Source of the DNA: Paratinospora sagittata
Taxonomy: Eukaryota > Streptophyta > Magnoliopsida > Ranunculales > Menispermaceae
DNA: 64,000 nt
NCBI GenBank assembly: GCA_035771175.1
Contig: CM069593.1
Coordinates: forward strand, 48,338,054 to 48,402,053
Direction: 5' to 3'
Position numbers and translations under genes: made by a program
Notes under the pieces: generated by a model
Database searches by the model: none
What the model was told of the DNA's origin: nothing
What the model saw: the letters and a program-made list of their open reading frames with translations, nothing else
Shown: in pieces, positions 58,737 through 64,000 of the stretch
Layout of the letters: each line of letters begins with the position of its first letter
How positions within the stretch are numbered: the first letter of the stretch is position 1

Positions 58737-58785
58737 CACGTGTTAAACGTGGAGGGGTCTTTTAATAACGCGTGGAGTACGTGGC
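58737..58785 (-). promoter_or_regulatory. ABRE/G-box cluster upstream of the second CCX gene
   Basis: Four ACGT/ACGCGT-core motifs in 49 bp, about 70-120 bp upstream of the TATA box: CACGTG (58737-58742), ACGTGG (58747-58752), ACGCGTGG (58768-58775, like coupling element CE3) and TACGTGGC (58778-58785). Such clusters bind bZIP factors in ABA and osmotic stress responses. Confidence 0.6.
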
Positions 58786-59234
58786 AGAAGATTAGAAGCT
58801 GGGTTTCTGATCCTGGGATTCTGGGAAGCTTTGATGTTTGATTAAATCAGCTGACGAGAATGCCCTTGAAGCAAGTGGGAATAGAAAAAGGATGTTGAGA
58901 GGCTATTCGGATTCGGTGGGAGGGGTAAACAAGGAAAGAAAAAATAAGGACTAGGATAAGATGATAAGTACGCAGAAAATAAAAAAACTACCATAACTAA
59001 ATAAGGCGAAATTGCCGCGTATATCGAAACAGTTCAAACAAACCAACATTTTTATATGATATATAGCCTATAAGCTTAAAGCTTAAGTTATCAAAATACA
59101 TAAAAGAAAGTAATGAATATTCTATATATATTTAAAAATATTTATGTGATGCTCAAAGTGATTGGTAAACTATTTCTAAAAGTGTTTTTTTTTTTTACTT
59201 AGAATAGTATTATAAGGGATTCTTATGTTTTTTC
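58786..59234. other. Upstream spacer, no gene seen
   Basis: Distal promoter of the second CCX gene, then AT-rich DNA up to the inverted repeat. Confidence 0.4.
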
Positions 59235-60386
59235 ATTCGATTCTTATGTTATGTATATATATATAACGGTCCCTCTAGGTAGTTTTGGCTATTTATAAAC
59301 TATTTATAGTTTAATTAAAGTTGGGTAGCCTCGTTAATTGTAAAATGAGATATAGGCTGTGGTTGAAGGACGGAGTTTTGGTTTCGAGTCCAACTTCATG
59401 CCTACGCGGCACGTCTATGCACCTATTCTGCAGAGATACTGTCTAATATTACATATCGTTCCCTACTTTAGAATAGTCTCATCGTCGCAAAGAGGTTAGC
59501 GGAAATACTGAGAAGTCAAAGACAAAAATAAATAAATAAATAAAATCTTAGTTTATAAAAAAAAAAGTATTGTACATGCAAAAGAAACTTATAATGTAAA
59601 ATGTAGGGGAGATTTAAAATTTTAAATAATAAAAAGATGAAAGTTAGAGAAGATATTTTCAATCAAAGTATTTTCTTGAAGGCAATCTCTTTATCATTAA
59701 AGTAAAAGCTATGAGATTAGGTTCCACAAATTTAATATCTAGTCTATCTTTTCGTCATCTTTATGAGAGAATATATATATGTAAGAATATGTTATTAGAA
59801 TATATATCTAATAACATATTCTTACATATATATTCTAATAACATATTCTTACATATATATATTCTCTCATAAAGATGACGAAAAGATAGACTAGATATTA
59901 AATTTGTGGAACCTAATCTCATAGCTTTTACTTTAATGATAAAGAGATTGTCTTCAAGAAAATACTTTGATTGAAAATATCTTCTCTAACTTTCATCTCT
60001 TTATTATTTAAAATTTAAAATCTCCCCTACATTTTACATTATAAGTTCCTTTTGCATGTACAATACTTTTTTTTGATAAACTAAGATTTTTTTTTTTTTT
60101 TGTCTTTGAATTCTCAGTATTTCCGCTAACCTCTTTGCGACGATGAAACTATTCTAAAGTAGGGAACGGTATGCAACATTAGACAGTCTCTCCGCAGAAT
60201 AAGTGCGCGTAGGCATGAAGTTGGACTCGAAACCAAAACTTCGTCCTTCAATCACAATCTATATCTAATTTTATAACTAACGAGGTTACCCAACTTTAGG
60301 TAAACTATGAATAGTTTATAAATAGCCAAAACTACCTAAAGGGACAGTTATATATATATATATATACATAACATAAGAATCGAATA
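59235..60386. repeat. 1.15-kb inverted repeat (giant hairpin)
   Basis: The left arm (about 59235-59808, 574 bp) and right arm (about 59825-60386, 562 bp) pair nearly throughout around a loop of about 16 bp. Paired landmarks are ATTCGATTCTTATG / CATAAGAATCGAAT at the ends, GGTTTCGAGTCCAAC / GTTGGACTCGAAACC, and GACGAAAAGATAGACTAG / CTAGTCTATCTTTTCGTC near the centre. Differences are a few substitutions, plus an AAATAAATAAAT versus T-run length change. No coding frame and no target duplication seen. The arms carry one B-box-like string (GGTTTCGAGTCC). Could be a foldback element, or a source of long double-stranded RNA if transcribed. Confidence 0.92.
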
Positions 60387-63300
60387 AAAAAAAAGTGATT
60401 TTAGTAGAAGTTATGGTTACCAAAGATGTTAAAAAATATATATATTTAAAAATTAAGAATTCAATCACTAGAACCTAGTTCTCTAATTGGAATAAGTTTG
60501 TAGAACAATTCACCATTTTATATTATACACAACTTGAAGATTGGAAATGAGTTGGTAGTCATCACCTCGTATAACAGTGACATGCATAGACAAATAATTA
60601 AGACCACTTGATGTATACATATATAACATGTCCCCTATTGCTTTCAAACTCTTTTTTGTTTTGGTAAATGTTATCGGTACGTTTGTTTATAATTTAAATA
60701 TAATTTTTTATATTTAAAAATTTTAAAAAATAAAAAATATATTTGATAAGTTAAAATTTAAAAATAATTTTTTAAAATTTATATAGAAAACATTATATTT
60801 TTTAAATTATATTTTAATTTTTAAATTATGAACTAAACATAATCTATACATCAGTTTTACTCAACACTTTATTCATATAATATTTAATTATATTTTTGAA
60901 GAAAAAGTCAAAGGCTATTAAATGCTACGTGTACCTTCGCTCTTTTATTTGTTTGGCTTTGAAGTGAATGTACTTTCCTACTATCAACCTATGATGGTAA
61001 TGTCCTCCAATCATATACAATTATATTTAATTATATTTATTAGATATAATATTGTCCTCACATTCATATGTACTTATATTTTTCTTAGGTGAGATTAACG
61101 ATATCAGATTAATTAATAAGTATATTGGATAAATCATAATTTAGATTAAATAAATTATATATTAAAGTGAATATTTTTAAAAATTAATTAATGAGAATAT
61201 TGTGTATTAGGGACGTATGCTATTGCCTACTTTAATATCAAAGAATCAAAGCAATCATAATGCTTAAATTTAATTCAATTGCACTTATATTTTTATTAGA
61301 TGACATTGATTACTTATAAAAAAATTGATTAAATTTTTCTCAAAAAAAAAATTAATTAAATTGATTAATAAGAATATTGTATACATCATCATAGAAAGGA
61401 GGGTCTCTTTCATTCCTACATTCTAATAAATGTGGGCAGCGGATAATAAATGTTGAGATAAGTTTAATGTACTTGATTGACACGGTTGCTTAACTTTTGT
61501 AATAAAATAAAAATTGTGTTAAAACTTAAGTAAAATTTGGGAGAAAAATGTTAAAGTGTTATTTAAAATGTACATCACTATTAAATACTAAATTATCTCA
61601 AATCATATATCGATACATGATTCGAGGTAATCTAATGATGTATATGAGTGATGTACACATCGAATATCAACGTAAAATTACTCAATTTGGTATCGATTTA
61701 GCATTCTCCTTCTTATTTTAGTTGAAAAAGAAAAGAAAAAAAAGTCGCCTCAATTAATAGAAAATATGGCATTGGATTTGCAATCTTGTGATGGTCTCAT
61801 CTAATGAGAAAATTGAGTGAATAAAGTGCCTACTCAAACCTATTCTTTCAATTATTTTATGTTGTGCTAAATATTCTTCTACAAATGTTTAAAAAGATCA
61901 ATGAAGGCGGGCTAAGTATTTTTTCAAAGATAGAGGGTCGCAATAATTTTATGAATAATAATGTGTTTTTTTTTGTTTTTTTTTTCATCTTTAAGCAGGA
62001 CGTAGGAGGTGTCTTCTTCTACTTTTACGACGAGACTAATCCACTTAAATTTCACTCTGATTAGACTATAAAGATGCGAAGATTTTTCAACAAATAGTAA
62101 TTCTATACGCGAAAGGGATTTTGTGAATAATAATGTTTTTTTTGTGAGTGTGCTTAGTTTAACTCAGAAGGTGGTTTTGTGATTTTTCTATAAAATGTTC
62201 CTCTTTAATATTTTTTGCTTCGTGATAGATTATTTAATCCACAATGGTTAACTACTAATATAAAAATGGGGAAGACTTTGAAAAAAGTAACGATGAAAAG
62301 AATTTTAGATAGCATTACCTTTATCAAATAGTTAATTCCTTATAATTCAAGTTAAGTAGTCATTAAGCAATTAAGATTTTGTTTCTTGGACAAGTACATT
62401 GAAAACTTAGTAAAAAGACTTGCCAATATGATCAGTTGTAAGTTAATATCATTTCAAATAGTGAAAAAAAAGCCCCATTTCATGTGGGGCTTATATGTGT
62501 CCGCTTGCTTCTAAGTTTTTTTTTTTTTTTGGATTTCTCACGTGGTGTCCCTAATCTTTTGAATGAGATCAATCCTCGTTCGAACACTACAATGACATTA
62601 GACAATTTTTTCAAATAAACGCAACTAAGGTGAGCACAAATTTTGATACCCAGAACTAAGTTCTGCTTGTTATTACTTTTTGTATGCTTTATGCATACGC
62701 GTTCTTCGTAACATTGCAACAAGATATATTTCAAAAATAGAGAACTATTAAAATATTGAGAAAAAAGTTATATTTTAAAGTTGCTAAAAGAATTTTGCAA
62801 CATCTTTAATTTGGGGAATATTTTTTAAAAAAAGGGGTAAGAAAATTAGTTGACCACTTATATTATATAATCAAATTAGTTTATGAAAAAAAAAAAAAGT
62901 AAGGAAAACCTCCATGTATGGGAGGAAAGCTCTGTTGACATTCAATCTCTCTCTACTAAATTGTGAAGTATAATTATTTAAAAATTTGAATGATTGATTT
63001 AAGAAAAGTTTTTTTTCTTGTATATCATCATTAGCTGACCACTTATATTAACACTCTTGTATTGAGTCTCTAATGATTGATTTAAGAAAAGTTTATAATC
63101 AATAGGATGGTACATACATTCAAGACATTATAACCCTTTATGACATAATTCTTATTATAATTGTTGTCACTGATAAATATGTGTCCACCCTAATAATAGA
63201 TCCAAAATTCAACTAATTCTTACCAAACCCACTACTTAATTAATAGTAGCTTAAAATTTGAATGTATGACAACTTTAATATATATGATGTCATTTCAATT

Positions 63301-63600
63301 GTAAAAGTTGTAAATTCGTGTTGGAAGCACTTGTTAGTGGGTGCAAGACTTTGATTTTACGTTACGATTCAATCAAACAAAAGAGTAAAAAATAAGCATA
63401 ATCTAATTAATTACAAAAAATCTCTTTCAACAATAGAGAACGTTCCAAGATATATATATATTTCTAAGTTTTTATTTGAAATTTGTGAAGGAAATAAGGA
63501 TATAATAAAATGTTGTTTTAATTGCTAAAAGTAAACTCAAAAAAACATTTTTTTAAAAAATATTTTAAAATTAAATACCAAATAAACCCTTATCTTCACC
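60387..63600. other. Intergenic, no gene seen
   Basis: AT-rich, with homopolymer tracts. 61985-62060 (GACGTAGGAGGTGTCTTCTT and onward) and 62520-62700 are less AT-rich and may be old repeat pieces. The short frames there show no recognisable product. Confidence 0.4.
61545..61690. mobile_element. Diverged copy of the palindromic stem-loop MITE
   Basis: TTAAAATGTACATCACTATTAA...GATTCGAGGTAATCTAATGA...GAGTGATGTACACATCGAAT aligns with the element at 19785-19948 and keeps its inverted-repeat layout. Confidence 0.5.
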
Positions 63601-64000
63601 ATAGGGTGGCCTTTGAGAAAAACTCTTGAATCGTGATCATGAATGTGGATGACACGTGTAACGTCACCCAAACACACCACTTGAATTATCAAAACAAAAT
63701 ATAAAAGAAATTAATTCCAGAAAATCTTTTCTACACCTAATGATAATCCAACACCCAACTTTTTATCTCTTCAAAAAAAAAGTTGGATGTTTCATTTTAA
63801 CAAAATTGACAAGAATGCCCCCAACTACTAAAAGCTCTCCCTCACACCGACGTACCTCTAGCTCTCACCTGTCCATTCACTAGCCCTCTTTCCGTACTTT
63901 CACTTCAAGATAAAAAAATAAAATAAAAAATAAGAAGCCACCTAACTTTCACCACCAGCACGCCACGTGTCTCCTTTTCTCTCCAACCAAGCAAGGCACA
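63601..64000 (+). promoter_or_regulatory. Possible promoter region running off the right edge
   Basis: GACACGTGTAACGTC (63651-63665) and CGCCACGTGTCTCC (63961-63974) are G-box/ABRE motifs, with less AT-rich flanks and pyrimidine-rich stretches (63830-63900, 63970-63990). Could belong to a plus-strand gene beyond the window. No coding start is visible. Confidence 0.35.

Overview
This is a nuclear segment of a dicot plant genome. The evidence is AT-rich intergenic DNA, two plant-type cation/calcium exchanger (CCX) genes, spliced exons of a plant gene ending at the left edge, a nuclear tRNA-Gly(GCC) gene, and nested Copia, LINE, hAT-like and stem-loop elements. The species cannot be named from the sequence.

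Layout. 1-2351: last four exons (+) of a gene resembling the C-terminus of EMSY-LIKE proteins. 2.4-12.6 kb: intergenic, with an old direct repeat and a MITE. 12811-14700: intact CCX gene (+). 14.7-21.4 kb: MITEs, two hAT-like elements, tRNA-Gly(GCC) (-) and a SINE-like repeat. 21.4-28.9 kb: a decayed Copia element (-) pierced by three later insertions. 30-34.9 kb: LTR-like remnants, a 5'-truncated LINE with a 14-bp target duplication, and a TOP6B pseudogene (-). 35423-42239: a Copia element (+) with both LTRs and target duplication, itself interrupted by a 1.1-kb insertion. 42.5-43.0 kb: LINE reverse transcriptase remnant. 46263-51638: a young Copia element (+) with near-identical LTRs and one nonsense codon in pol. 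51.7-56.3 kb: a second decayed Copia of the first family (-), split by nested hAT-like elements. 56554-58266: second intact CCX gene (-), with a probable 5'-UTR intron, TATA box and ABRE/G-box cluster. 59.2-60.4 kb: a 1.15-kb inverted repeat. 60.4-64 kb: no gene recognised, ending in promoter-like sequence.

The CCX genes are convergent paralogues, and the roughly 42 kb between them has been filled mainly by transposons. The most unusual feature is a family of palindromic mobile elements with ends TGTCACACCCC...GGGGTGTGACA. Three independent insertions (22324-24271, 25571-26269, 39932-41045) lie inside Copia coding sequence, each flanked by a 5-bp duplication whose removal restores the host frame. 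Their centres carry tRNA-like A boxes on both strands back to back, with B boxes in both arms, so each looks like a bidirectional RNA polymerase III unit folded into a hairpin. I do not recognise the family. Its TG...CA ends and 5-bp duplications point to retroviral-type integration (solo-LTR or TRIM-like) rather than a typical DNA-transposon MITE.
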